Positions 11,862 to 24,109 of a stretch of 64,000 bases of DNA are shown here, one piece after another. The position numbers were made by a program, and so were the translations under genes. The notes beneath the pieces were generated by a model that was not told the origin of the DNA, made no database searches, and saw only the letters and a list, made by a program, of their open reading frames with translations. How positions within the stretch are numbered: the stretch's first letter is position 1; each line of letters begins with the position of its first letter. The DNA comes from Pomphorhynchus laevis (Eukaryota > Acanthocephala > Palaeacanthocephala > Echinorhynchida > Pomphorhynchidae): assembly GCA_012934845.2 (NCBI GenBank), contig WNNJ02000865.1, positions 1 to 64,000 of the forward strand, given 5' to 3'.

Positions 11862-13300
11862 TTGATATTTTCAAAAATATATATTTATAGTTTATTTTGC
11901 CATAATCCTTTGAATTTTGACTCTATTGCCACATCAGCCTGGTTAGAACAAGTCGTTCATTTTATAATGAGAAAAAACGCATATATAGATAAACATCAGA
12001 GTGATGTGAATTGTATGTGTAACGTGTTAAAACGTATTGTTTCATTATATACATTATATAATTCCTCTATTCTAACAATTCATGTTGATCAATCTAAGCC
12101 CAAATGTACATCTAAATGGGTTATAAATGACACACGAGATCATTTAATGTTAAATTCTAAAAATAAAGTGTTTAGCTTTTTAGAAGTTGGATACTAATAG
12201 TTCATTAACTACAGATAATTCACCTAGTTGCATTTTGAGCTCTTTCGAACCCGTTTCAATCTATAACTTTAATCCTAAATTGATTAATCCGCTTGATTTC
12301 CAAAAGAAATCAAGAAAGTAAAATAGTAAACTTGCTAGCGAACTTACTGTAATTGATAAAATTTCATATGAGAAATATTTCGAGAAATTCATATGCAAGG
12401 AAACTGCTCAGCTTAAGAATATAATCAGAAGTTAAAAAAGGTATATCACAATGTTCGTTTAAACAATTTGATACAAATGTACATTAAATTAACAAGGAAA
12501 TTGCAGTATTTGATAAAATTTCGAATAAGAATAAAGTTATACATAAAGATTTATTTGAAATCATAGTTTCTTTATCAGATATTAGTTTTGAGTACCGAAA
12601 ATATGTCCCAAGCATGCCTGATTGAATGCGCCTGTGTCTGGTGGATGTGTTGTCGGAACCAACTATTCTCTGAGAGCCTACGATTAGTTAACGTTCTAAT
12701 GTGCCTAGAAACTTGTAATGTAGTATTAGTTTTTAAAAAAGGTCAATTAATATGTAAATTGGCACATCACCTAACATCTGTACTTTCAGTAATCGCTAAA
12801 ATTCTAGAAAGATGTTTTCGTAGACTAACTATTTCGAAAAAAGTCAATTTGTATTTCGCTCTGGAGCATCGACAACCAATGTTCTATTGTCAATACAGTT
12901 TTACTCGCCTCTTCCCTGTAGTAAATCCTTTACATGTTGACATGGCAAAAGCTTTTGCCATGTCAACATGGCAAAAGTGAAGGATTCTCTTCAACACCGA
13001 AAATGCAAAAGTGAAGGATTCTCTGATTGGCGTAGTAGCTTTCTGAACTCTTATTTGGCTATTCGATTTCAATTTATATCTCTAGAGACAATTTCAGTTT
13101 CGCATTGACAAGTCAAATGATCCACCTCAAAGTGTTATTTGCGTATGCTGACGATCCAATATTCTAACATGCAGTAATAGCGTAATACTCTCAAACATTC
13201 TAATTGAACAGGAATTAAGTAATCTTAAAGAATGGTACTCGCGCAATAATCTTATTATAAATGTTATGAAATGAAAAATCATTCATTTTGCTTTTTTAAA
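11862..13300 (+). pseudogene. Decayed non-LTR retrotransposon (CR1/Jockey-like RT)
   Basis: Several plus-strand frames carry pieces of one LINE polyprotein in the expected order. About 11862-12197: a region resembling the endonuclease-RT linker (KCTSKWVINDTRDHL). About 12720-12830: RT motifs including VLSVIAKILERCF. About 12850-12900, in another frame: FVFRSGASTTNVLLSI, the equivalent of the usual FGFR-x-G-x-STxxA block. About 13140-13170: a YADD catalytic box (AYADDP). About 13220-13260: WYSRNNLIIN. Frameshifts and stops separate the pieces, and a 38-bp palindrome plus a short direct duplication interrupt it at 12935-13026. It is dead as a gene. Clade assignment is from motif style only. Confidence 0.7.
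12935..12972. repeat. 38-bp perfect palindrome inside the LINE fragment
   Basis: CATGTTGACATGGCAAAAG is followed directly by its exact reverse complement with no spacer. Immediately downstream, GCAAAAGTGAAGGATTCTCT occurs twice (from 12973 and from 13006). This looks like a template-switch or fold-back repair scar in the RT region. Confidence 0.9.
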
Positions 13301-13949
13301 CGACCTCATTATAATCCACTGTTATTTAATTTTTGTCCAAAGAGGGTTAGCAACGCAAATATTTTGGGCTTGACATTTGGGTCAAACTGTAGCAGACGCG
13401 ACAGAGCGGTCACTGCTTGAACAATGACCGAAAGAAGCATAGCACAATAGCGGCACCTTAAGGTGGTAGTTATATGAACAAAAGCATTAGCTATCATAGA
13501 AACGGTTGTAAGCAATTAAGAAAGCCTTGCAGTATTATTATATAAAATGTTATATTGTTATCTGAATAGAAAAAGTAAAAAAATCTCACTGTATCTGAGG
13601 CCATAACATATAGAAGACTAAAACGGAAAAAATTACGATTGATTTAACTCTATTAATTTTGTTCATGCTTCTTTTCCTAAAGAAGCATGAACAAAAATCC
13701 CCTTTCTCCACTGTGCCGATTTCCACAATTTTCTCAAACAAGAAATCATCTTCCTCCGGAAGTACAGCTCCATTTTTTTCAAGAAGGAAAAAATGGCATC
13801 TACAGAAAAAGGGAAATGATGACAATGCTAGTAGGAGGAAAGGTTTAGTGGCTTCTCTGTTGGAGCTGGGGTAGGGAGGACAACCTTACCTACGCTGGAT
13901 TCAAACAAAAGGTTTAGCTACCATTCTTAATGACACCAATGCAATAGTA
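13301..13949. other. Mixed region with a hairpin, possible LINE ORF1 remnant
   Basis: 13657-13696 is a perfect 18-bp-arm hairpin (TTTTGTTCATGCTTCTTT and its complement around a 4-base loop). From 13697 to about 13873 a plus-strand frame is open and Ser/Lys-rich and leads toward the endonuclease fragment that follows, so it may be the end of that element's first ORF. An open minus frame at 13309-13515 has no recognisable domain. Confidence 0.45.
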
Positions 13950-14530
13950 AGTAGCCCCGAACCGTTTTCACCGAAAATCATTCAGTGGAACTCGAGAAAT
14001 GCTTCTCCCCTTAGCCTTCTATCTGGTCGAGATGCAGATGTTCTAGTCCTTGAGAAGACTAGATCTATTTGTCATCCAGAACATTACTCGATTTATCTCA
14101 AAGCCCATAACCACCCACTATACTCCTTATATAATCCTTCCTTACTCCTCTTCATCTCAAGTCTTCTTACCTTAGTTAAAAGCCACTTAAGATCATCCCT
14201 CCTACTGAACTATTCTTGTCCTGCCCTGTCTTGTTTAGTAATAACATTCTGGAAGAACGGTAAACGTATCAGCTTAGCTAATATCTATAATTGGCCGGGT
14301 GAGATTCACAAGAATCGTGACCTCCTGGATCGTATTTTAGGTAGCGCCAATGATATGTTACTTAATTACTTTAACGACAAAACTGGTTGTTGAATTAATG
14401 CAGCACTCCGCAGAGCCTGAAACGAATATCAGATTCACAAACCACCGTCCCCACCTTTAATTGCGCAAAAACAAATTATCTCCTCGACATACTACTGCTA
14501 CATGGGAAGTGGTTGCTACATGGGAACTTT
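13950..14530 (+). pseudogene. LINE endonuclease fragment, same family as the element at 61017-64000
   Basis: Matches 62290-62850 closely. The translated start has IIQWNSRNASPLSLLSGRD then ADVLVLEKTRSI, corresponding to ILQWNSGGAS and DVIVL-stop-ETRSI in the other copy. This is the N-terminal part of an apurinic-type (APE) endonuclease (QWN motif). It stays open over roughly 400 bases, then stops appear after NDKTGC and the copy ends near 14530. It has no RT domain here, so it is internally truncated. Confidence 0.8.
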
Positions 14531-15085
14531 GAATATCGTGGAAATATTTGTAGAAATATTTTTTATTAAATATAATAATTATTGAATCTTTTACACAAAG
14601 CATCCTTCTAATAAAATTATAAATAATTATAAATTATTTATAAATTATTATTAAATTATAAATAAATATAATTTTATATCTTCAATCTTTATGTATGGGA
14701 ATATATCGAAGCGTATTTTTCTAAATTTAATATTTTTTTCTTTTCAGTATTGAAAATTTCATTCTTTTTCAATATTGAAAAAAAAAGAAATTTGAAATTG
14801 AAAATTTCATATTTTGTTTAACAGCATTTATTATATAGAAGATTAAATAAAATTTTATCGTGAAAATAATATTTTTTATATATTTAAATATTATAAATTA
14901 AATATTATAAATATTTAAATTTTATATCTTTAATATTTTTATCGCTATCGTTATTAATAGACGACTAAACTATTTTAAATTAGATATAAATTATTTAACA
15001 ATTAGTATATTATTTAACAAATATTATAATATTATTTTCTATTAACTAAATTAGTAGGATTTAAAGTGGAATGTTTTTTTGTTAG
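14531..15085. other. AT-rich region, no gene seen
   Basis: Low-complexity A/T with a palindromic stretch near 14745-14815 (TTCAGTATTGAAAATTTCAT and TTCAATATTGAAAA). No frame or repeat with a recognisable identity. Confidence 0.4.
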
Positions 15086-15109
15086 ACTTTAGAAACGAAA
15101 AATCCAATT

Positions 15110-15770
15110 AGAATCCAATCCAAAATATAGCTTATTTATTAACTTCACATGCTACAGATTTGTTTCGAGCTGTGAGATCTGTAAAGAAATTGTTGGCCTA
15201 GTACGACACTATGTGGTTTGTTAAATTAAAATTTACTTAGATTAGAGATATAGCTAGTAGCTAATTGATAAATTAGTCAAACACTTCTTTAAATTTATTT
15301 ATTATTACTGATAAATTAGTCAATCATTAAGTTCTTTGATTTTGTTAGAAACAATTATGTAGAAATAATTTAAATATTATTTTAATTTTAATTATAAATA
15401 TAATTTAAATTATATAATATAATCGGTCGAACTTCAGGGCACAACACTTTGACAGATTTTATCATACAATCTTTTATCAATGCACCATCAGCAAATGGTT
15501 TGCCTTTTCGTGCCAAAATATAGCTTATTTTGTAACTGGAACATGCTACAGATTTGTTTCGAGCTGTGATATCTGTAAAGAAATTGTTGGCCTAGTACGA
15601 CACTATGTGGCTTGTTAAATTAAAATTTACTTAGAATAGAGATATAGCTAGTAGCTTAATGATAAATTAGTCAAACACTTCTTTGATTTTATTAGAAACA
15701 ATTGTGTAGAAATAATTTAAATATTATTTTAATTTAAATTATAAATATAATTTTATATCTTTAATCTTTA
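15110..15770. repeat. Two tandem copies of a unit of about 390 bp
   Basis: The block at about 15120-15410 recurs at about 15515-15760 in the same orientation. Both contain GCTACAGATTTGTTTCGAGC, TAGTACGACACTATGTGG and GATATAGCTAGTAGCT, then TAGAAATAATTTAAATATTA. Copy 1 has a 40-60 base insertion of AT-rich sequence. No coding potential was seen; a tandem duplication of a dispersed repeat is the likely explanation. Confidence 0.75.
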
Positions 15771-16089
15771 TGTAGCATATTTTTCTAAATTTAATAGTTT
15801 AATCTTCAATGAATTGATGTTATATTTGAATAAATCACTTTTTATGGATCTTTTATGCAAATCCTACTTCTAAAAATCAGTCCCACCACTGCTTAAAAAG
15901 AAAAATCTCCTTTTATTTAAACTTTTTTCTTAAAAGTTTACACTTTTACTCAACCTCTTAATTCACAATAAAATTTTAATTTTAGACAAATTATTTTACT
16001 AATTTAAGAGACGTCAAGTGATTTGTTTTCAAGCAGGTTTAGCCCTGAAATTTCATACATCAGTTAAACTTAAAGTGATAACTTTTAAC

Positions 16090-16800
16090 CATGGCACATT
16101 GAGTGTACATTCAAGTTTGTTGCCAATTTTAAAAGTGTGTCAAAGTGACTCGATTGCCTGTGTATGATCACCTATCCACGAAATTTTGAATGTGGTTAAT
16201 AGTTCAGCGAGTATATTTCATGCCTTGAATTTTTTCAATTCCGCTGTACGATGACCACATGTCAGGGATTATGATGAATCGAGATGCTATCGAAGTACGC
16301 ATTGCATTCTCCAATGTTTCTTTCGACCTATTGGCTACTGTATACATATATCCTTCGCTTCCCTGTAAATTCCGCCAAACCTACATTGCTGTGGGAGATT
16401 CGCCATTTATTATTCTCAGGACGGGAAATGAGTGTCTCATCGATCTTAATATGCAGTCCAGTTCCGGCAATCGCAGTATGAGTTTCCAAGAGTCGTTAAG
16501 CGCACACTTCTCGCAGGAAATTATTCCAGTCCACAGTGGTGTGTGATGAAATTTCAAGTTCTTTGGCACAAAACTCGACAACCGTGAGTTTTTAATACAA
16601 AAATATAAATAAACAGCACAATTATGTGACACATCAGTTTCGAGTCTTGAATCCAAGTATCCTTTCGAATGGTGATTTCCCTGTGATATCCACGAATATT
16701 ACATCACTATCTGTATGATACAACATCAAGTGTCATTAGATGACTTTTACTGCAGTCAGACTGCTCATAAAGTATCTCTTGTGCTTGTAAGAAGATGATG
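16090..16800 (-). pseudogene. Merlin / ISXO2-type DDE transposase fossil
   Basis: Read on the minus strand, the pieces follow the order of the IS1595/ISXO2 (Merlin superfamily) transposase. First comes SIRKDTWIQDSKL (zinc-ribbon/N-terminal region), then SSHTTVDWNNFLREVC (the conserved WxxxLREVC block), then GLHIKIDETLISR (first catalytic Asp region, IDE), then IIPDMWSSYSGI (second Asp region, xDxWxxY), then TINHIQNFVD (the HxxxNFVD signature). A TAA lies after LREVCA and at least two frame changes separate the blocks, so it is inactive. These elements move by cut-and-paste DNA transposition. I did not find clear terminal repeats. Confidence 0.8.
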
Positions 16801-18330
16801 GCCAATTTTTTTCAATAATACCATTCTACTTATTGTATTCAGTGAGTAACTTAAATCCAGGATATACACAAATCCAAAAAATACAAACGTTTAGCGGTTA
16901 CATATCACCTAAGTAAAAAAGATGAATTTATTTAATAGAAATCGGAATTTAAATATTGCATTATTTAAGATGATTTAATATGTGGAATCAAAACAAGTTG
17001 AAATTTGAAATGTTCAATTCGAATTTAATTTAATGATCGAAAACCGCAACGCTTTAATTATATTAAATGCGTAGACTCAGTTTGCTGATTTGATTTATGA
17101 ACTATAATATTATCAATATTATTAAATTTATTTATTTTTCAATTAAAATTTAAAATGTAATTTTAATCATTAATTATTAAATTTTTTTACCAAACTTTTG
17201 TAAATTTAAGGAATCACAAAATTAGTTTTATTCCAAAAATTGCAATATTTCGATAGGTTCTGCTATTATCCATAAAAATTACAAATAATTTATTCATAAA
17301 TTAAATTTATATAAACGGCAAACTTGATGTATGAGTGTTTTTATAATTTGTGTTTTTAAATTAATACTTTTATTAAATTTATTTTTACTTTTATTTTTCT
17401 TTTTGTAATTTTCCCGATTATCGAGATATTATAATTTTAGAATTAAACTAATTTTTTCGTTCCTGCAAATTTATCAAACTATAAGAAGAAATAAATAGGT
17501 ATTTTCAATAATTCTTACTTATCATTTGATCAGATATAATTTTATCGTTTTTGTCATCTTGGATTTTTAATTATAAGAGATAATTTAATAACTATTAATA
17601 ATTTGTATTTAATATTTAAATAATTATAAAATATCGTTATTTCAAACATTTTACATACATTTTAATTTCATATATTTATATCTCAGTAAATGTTGAAATG
17701 TATAAGATTTATTCTAGTAAATCAACAAGAAGAAACATGAAAGGTTTATATGCAATTGCAATCATCATCAGAAATAAATCAGTCAATTGTCCAAAAAATT
17801 TAATACAACTTTTGTAAAATAACTTTTTAACTTTACAATAACCAATTTTTCTCTTATGATAAATACAGTTACATTCAAATTTTTTTATAAATTTGTTACC
17901 TCCATATTAAAAACTTTTGTTTTATTATGACATAAGTTTAAATGACAAAGATTAAAGATAAATTGCATAAAGATTAATAATATTATTAGTCAAATTAATT
18001 AATAAGATTATTAATCTTATTATTAATAAGATTTTTAATTATAACGTTATTTATAATATTTGTGATATTATAAAAACTTAATAGACTGGGAATGGAACAC
18101 CATATTATATATTAAATATTATATATACAATATTACATATTATATTACATATTATATATAGAACTATATATTTAATACTATATTACATATTATATATTGA
18201 ACCATATTAATATACATACATATATTAATAGATTGTATATTTTTCAGGTTATTATATTATTGATATAGTAAATACATCATAAATATGGATTCCGAATTTA
18301 ATTTGTACTGTATTCAAAGTAGTTGCCGAT
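16801..18330. other. AT-rich region, no gene seen
   Basis: Contains an inverted MITE end near 17070-17095 (GCGTAGACTCAGTTTGCTGA), a GATAGGTTCTGCTATTATCC hairpin-type motif near 17250, and a (TATATTA)-type simple-sequence stretch at about 18100-18230. No exon could be supported. Confidence 0.45.
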
Positions 18331-18356
18331 TGAAATACGGTTCGATCACCGAACTG

Positions 18357-18552
18357 CAGGCTTCATGTCACTTCTAGACGACAGTTATTCAGTACTCACT
18401 GGTCGTTTCGGTGAAATTTTTTGTGACCGCCTTCATTCACAATGTCACACAGGCCACCGAAACGACCAGTGAGTACTTCATTTTACTGATGAGTGTTGCC
18501 GGGTACTCCTCATTTTGGTGCTAAAGTGATCGTCTAGAAGTGACATGGTGAC
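18357..18552. repeat. GC-richer foldback element
   Basis: CATGTCACTTCTAGACGA (about 18365) pairs with TCGTCTAGAAGTGACATG (about 18529-18546). TACTCACTGGTCGTTTCGGTG (18393-18413) pairs with the complementary CACCGAAACGACCAGTGAGTA (about 18457-18477). A centre of about 43 bases separates the inner arms. It stands out from its AT-rich surroundings. A GGTTCGATCACC string just upstream resembles a tRNA B box, so a SINE-derived inverted pair is possible. Confidence 0.8.
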
Positions 18553-18599
18553 TGAAAGTCGTGAATCGAAGTCCAGTCTATCAAGCAACACCATTTTAT

Positions 18600-21500
18600 A
18601 TAAATGCCGAATTTCTTAAGAAATCCTGGACCGTTGTTTATATATACATTTATTATATATTTATATTTAAATAATTTGCACATTTACCATTAAAAATGTA
18701 TATAAATAAAATGTATATATACATTTATCATATATTTATATATACAATATATATTCATTCATTTATTTATCAAATTTAATAACAAATGTTATTTTTATTA
18801 ATTTAATAAATAAATTTATTTATTTAATTAATTTAATTAATTCTAATCACTTACAAATTAAGATTAATTATATTAGTTATAACTTCTCAAGTTTTCTCAA
18901 TGCGCCATAGATGTTTTAAAGGACTATATAAACATCATATACTGATGTTTCCATACTTTCAATGTTAAAAAATAATAAAGCTTAATAACTTACAAAAACA
19001 ACTTAAAATGTCTGAGCAGTAATTTCATTATTCTTGAAAAGTTATGTAATTCAATAGTAAATTTTTGTTTATTTATTTTTCGTATTTCTGTTTATTGCAT
19101 TAAAATTATTCAATATTATAAATCTGGCTTTTAAAGAACCTCAGTGCCCAGCAACGGATGTAACACATTTATTTATGTCTTGTCATTGTAGTGTAAATAT
19201 ATAGTTTAAATATGAAAGCAAATTATATTTGTTATATTTTTGCAGCAAACAAATCAATATAATTCCATCCAGAAAGTTCTGAATGCTTTCCTCGTTCAAG
19301 TAATTTTGATAGAAATTATATTAAGTGCAATTTTAGAACCGGTCTAAGAATTTTGAAAATAATTAACAATAGATGCTGAAAGCTTAAATTTTGTTGAAGT
19401 ACTTAACTTTTGAAAATTACTTCAAGACCTCTCAAGATATATTTGTTTGCATACAAAATGTCTATCAAAAATCTATTTCTAAAACTTTTAAGGCTGAATT
19501 GAAAATAAAAGTTAAAGAGTCTTCACTTGGCAACAAGATTCAAGTAAAGTTTAATAGTAACAACAAAATAGAGCTTATGTATGTATATGGGTAGTTAGAT
19601 CCTATATATATGCTAAAGACAAACATTGAAATATCGTCAAACTAGTTGATTTATTTTCAATATGAATGAATTTGTTTAAATAGGAGGCCTAAATTACACA
19701 AATATTTAACAGATAACGAAAACTTGATAAAATATGTCGTAATAAAATTCATTATCAAAATTAATATTTAATCAAATTCATGAAATCATTTTCCCAGCTT
19801 TAATTTTATTATTGACATACCAAATTAATTGATTATTTAAGTAATTAAATAATCAAATTTAAACTTAAAATAATTTGTTAGTTTATAGTTAAAATTTGTT
19901 GGGTAAATTTTAAAATTTGTTGGGTAAATGACAAAACACGTATTATTACAAGTAAAGGATATTAAAGGATATAATATATATAATATATATAATATATCTA
20001 TAAAAGGATACTAAGTTATTATCAATTAAAAATTATATAAATAAATTTTTAATATTATTAATATGTTATAGTCAACGATAATTTCGATAATTTCAAAATA
20101 AATTATATTTTCACAAAATAAATATACTTTTATTAATTAGAGGTTTATCAAGAATTCTTATGTGGAAGTCATATAACAGTTTGATTAATCCATATTTCAT
20201 TTATAAAATCATACAAGATTTAATGAATTTATATTTTTAAAAAATTAAAATCTGTTGTAATATTATATTTTTTGGAATATAACTAATTTTTTATCTTCTT
20301 TTTAATTTATGAAACGTAATGAATAATAAAACTGTAAACGGCAAAGAAAATGGATCCATTGGTAAATGGATAAATGACAGCAATAATATTGGCTACAAAG
20401 ATGATATTTCACAATTCGGTACATTATGTACCAAATATCAAAAAAGATATTTAAGACAGAAATTTCGAATTCTAAATTTAAAAAAAATTTTTCGCGATGT
20501 AAAGTAATTCACGATATAAAGTAATAAATAAATTAATTAAAATTAAATTAATAATTAAAAATATTTAATAATTAATCAATAATAATTAAATTAATAATTT
20601 TTGTGATAAATAGTTATACATAAGTAATATAGTAATACTCATTGTCCGTTATAAATTAGTTAATAAATTGCGTATTTAGTATCAAATACGTCTTAAGAAA
20701 GAACTGATAACGAAACTGCTGATGAGCGGATCATAATATTATGAATATGATTAAATAACTTATATAAATAAGTAAAATCTCCATCTAAGCCAAAATATGT
20801 TATTCATGATAATCATGTGGAATTTGCGACTTAGAATATTAAATTTATGGTTAAAATAGTAAATATGTAAAATAGTAAATCAATGATTTTAAAATTGATT
20901 ACAAAAACAAAACTAATTTATTGCTTGAGCGATATACAAAATTACATATTTAATCTGACTTAAGGTAAAGTTAATTATCAAAATGAAAAATTATATAACC
21001 AACGAATTAGATAAATTAATCTAAAAATGAATTAAGGTAGATTAAATACTTAAACGTACTGAAAATAATAAAATAATTAAGTTGAAACAAGTTTTAAGTC
21101 AAATATAATGAAAGAACAATATCATGTTATTTCATATTGGACAAAATTCTATGATTTTAGAATTTATATATTAAATGAGAATAATATGTATGGGCAACAT
21201 GCATTTCCTCTGAAATACATCGTTAATAGTATCACCTTACATCGTAAGGTAAAATACATCGTTAATAGTATATTATTATCATCTTAATAATATATATTAC
21301 TTAATATATATAGTATATCAGTATATATAATATATAATATAAATTAATATATAATATATAAGATATATTATATAAGATATAATAAATCAATATTATATAT
21401 ATTTAAATATATAACATATATCTAAATATATCTAAATAATATTAATTACTTTTAAACGAAAGTGTGTATTAGTTATTCATTAACATTTATAAATTAAGAA

Positions 21501-22800
21501 ATAATAATTTACATTATTACAGGAACGAAGAAGAAAATATCCTTTATTTGATAAAAATTCTATATTTTGATAGCTCCTGCTATCATCAACAGAATTACAA
21601 AAAAATGTTTTAATTATTTGAAAAAAAATTGAAACATTTTTCTTTACTAAACCCACATTTGTGGGTTTAGTATTTATTAACAACATATACTATTTAAATA
21701 TGATTTAAGGATATGAATAGTACTATTTCATAGGTAGGAATATTTATTTCTACCGAATTTAAAACCGATAACTATTGGTAAATCGACCTAATTTTACGAA
21801 GATGTGTAAATTGTCTAGGTATTTCACAAGAAATTTAATTTAATAATTTACATTTTTTTAATATTAGCGATTTTGATAATTGTTTTTGAGTAGATTCTAT
21901 GTTAAATCAAATTAAACCATATAATTTAGTCTGTTAAGTTATTATCATACTATAATTTTATAAATTAATTATAATTATTATTAATTTTAATAAATTATAA
22001 AAATATTTTTATTATAATTTTACTATTATTATCAGATTATAATTTTGTCTGATAATCGACTTTATAAGAAATCCATATGTGTGTTTCCTAAAGTAATATT
22101 TTGATTAAAAGCGCGAGACATATGATTCATTGTAAATCAATCCAAATTATATGTTTAGTAGTGGATATTTTCTTTTATTAATATATTGTCAATTATTTAA
22201 TTATTGACTTTTTACTAGTTTATTTTTTTCTATTAAAAATGTTATATTTTTTAAATTGATTTAAGAAAAATAGTCAAAAATTGCACGACTTGTATAAACC
22301 AGGATTTAAGCTTGAATTTAAAGATTATTTAATTTAAATGCTTTAAAAAACAATTGATATGCTATCTTGTTTCGGTCTTTACACCTCGACATTAAAATAA
22401 TTATAAATTTCTTTAAGTGAACAATAATTTCTCATTTCATCTTTCCTCTAGATGTTTAAACGCCTCGAACAATTTAAGAATAGATTAAACGTATCATTGG
22501 GCAATTATAGTTTTATTTAAGAAGATGATATTGTTAAAAATACATTCTAATTCATACTATAAGAATTATATGTTGAAGCTGTATTTTTATTATGATTTGA
22601 TGCATTTAGTAAAGCATCAAATTGTCCTCGGACTACTCAATGAAAGCTCGCAATTTTTTAGAACCTGCACTTTCAAATTAGTGGTTAAAATTGATTATAA
22701 CATGTTAGAGTATTAAAACAAAATCGAATTATATACCTTTGTGTAAAATTATCAATATTTGACTATAATTCGCTAACATTATCATATTTATTGCAAACGC
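18600..22800. other. AT-rich region with small unassigned open frames
   Basis: Open frames at 19391-19594 and 20319-20507 (both plus) have methionine starts but no recognisable domain. The second could be a short first exon, because GGATCCATTG is followed by GTAAATGG, a possible phase-1 donor; I have no partner exon for it. AT microsatellite-like stretches lie at 18650-18760, 19960-19990 and 21280-21430. A GATAGC...GCTATCATC hairpin motif is at about 21570. Confidence 0.4.
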
Positions 22801-22809
22801 TACCTTACA

Positions 22810-23175
22810 CCCTTTTAAAAGATCAGATCAGTAAACTCTGTGTACCTATATATGTATATATTTAGGTGTACCTATATAGGTATCTATTTAGGTAACAATT
22901 TTGTATAACAAAATAAAAAAATTTATCTTAGTTTTAATAAAAGTCGCTTTTTAAATAAAGTGCAATTTCTATGAATTGACTAACAAATAACAGACGATGT
23001 ATCATAATTAAAATTAGTGTGGTCATCTGGAAGAACTGCGATGTTATCAGTTTCGGCCAATACACAACATAAACACAATAGCAGCGTGGAAAAATGCATG
23101 CAAATGACATAGCAGCGGGTCAATAAACACATAGCAGCGGGTCAAATACGTGCTAAGGATGTATTTCCTCTGATA
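22810..23175 (+). repeat. MITE-like family member
   Basis: Has GATCAGATCAGTAAACTC, then TAACAAATAACAGACGATGT, GTCATCTGGAAGAACTGCG and a terminal GC-rich part with two versions of AGCAGCGGGTCAA. It is internally rearranged compared with the copy at 51160-51475. Confidence 0.65.
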
Positions 23176-23339
23176 AAATAAATTATCCTAAAACAAATTA
23201 TTATCCATAAAAAATAACCGCTTAAGAGTTTATTTATTCTTATGATATTGTGTTGATTTATATATTTAAGTATTTTCTGTTTAATTGCATTTTTATAGTA
23301 ACCTAGTTTAATTAATGCATCTATTAAATTATTTAAATG

Positions 23340-23850
23340 ATTTTAAAGAAAGCCAATATCATTACATATTGTTGCAATTCGTAATATTTCATTATTTAAT
23401 GTATTATATTTTATATTATATGGTATGCATGAATGCCTATGATAAAATATGTTTTTTGTAAATTTGAATATGTCGTCTTTACGATATAAATTAATAGTAG
23501 TTTTAGTTAATGTTAATTTAATGTTCATATCTAGATATACACCTTCTTTATCATTAATATTAATTTTATTAAGAATGAAGCTACCTTGATAAATTTGTTC
23601 ACTAATTGAATAAAAATGATTAGAATTAAATACATATATATCATCAATGTATCAAAACATATATTTCATATATCTATAGTTTAGATTTAGTTTATACACA
23701 GTTATGAACAAATTCATTTTCTATAAAGCTTAAAAACAAGTCAGCTATAATTGAGCTACTATTACCTCCCATTGGAAAAACTTATATTTGTCTAAATATC
23801 GATGTCCTTACTTTTAAATAAGTTTGATTTATCAATATTTAAGGCTTTTA
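23340..23850 (-). pseudogene. Penelope-like reverse transcriptase fragment
   Basis: The minus strand encodes, in order: FPMGGNSSSIIADLFLSFIE (the xPMGxxxxxxxADL block before the catalytic palm), a degenerate region where the YxDD box should be (stops present), then SEQIYQGS, NINDKEGVYLDMNIKL, and HSCIPYNIKYNTLNN followed by the C-terminal thumb region. This order fits RTs of the Penelope-like class. Stops and frame shifts make it non-functional. Closely related pieces are at 24110-24990 and 57735-58120. Confidence 0.65.
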
Positions 23851-23853
23851 TTA

Positions 23854-23975
23854 ATTCAATTTTATCCATATTTGATTATTTGATTCAATTTTATCCATAT
23901 TTGATTATTTGATTCAATTTAATCCATATTTGACTATTTGATTCAATTTTATCCATATTTGATTATTTGATTATT
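23854..23975. repeat. 29-bp minisatellite, about four units
   Basis: ATTCAATTTTATCCATAT followed by TTGATTATTTG repeats about four times with single-base changes. It grew at the edge of the Penelope-like RT fragment, inside what was coding sequence. Confidence 0.8.
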
Positions 23976-24109
23976 TGATAGTTTAATTTTTGTTAGATAC
24001 GAAATTATCTGTTTATAAGTACAAACTTAATTAATTTTTAATTATAATACAAAGTATATTTTTTATTATCCTTAAAAAATTTTCGCTTAATAGTTTAAAT
24101 TTATTTTCA

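Noticed and set aside
16259-16546. Plus-strand open frame of 95 codons
   Set aside because: It is the antisense shadow of the Merlin-type transposase fossil on the minus strand.
18320-18360. GGTTCGATCACC suggested a tRNA gene or SINE promoter
   Set aside because: No A box at the right distance and no cloverleaf can be folded; kept only as a comment on the foldback element.
19391-19594. Plus-strand open frame of 67 codons
   Set aside because: Lys/Asn-rich composition expected from AT-rich DNA; no homologous pattern recognised.
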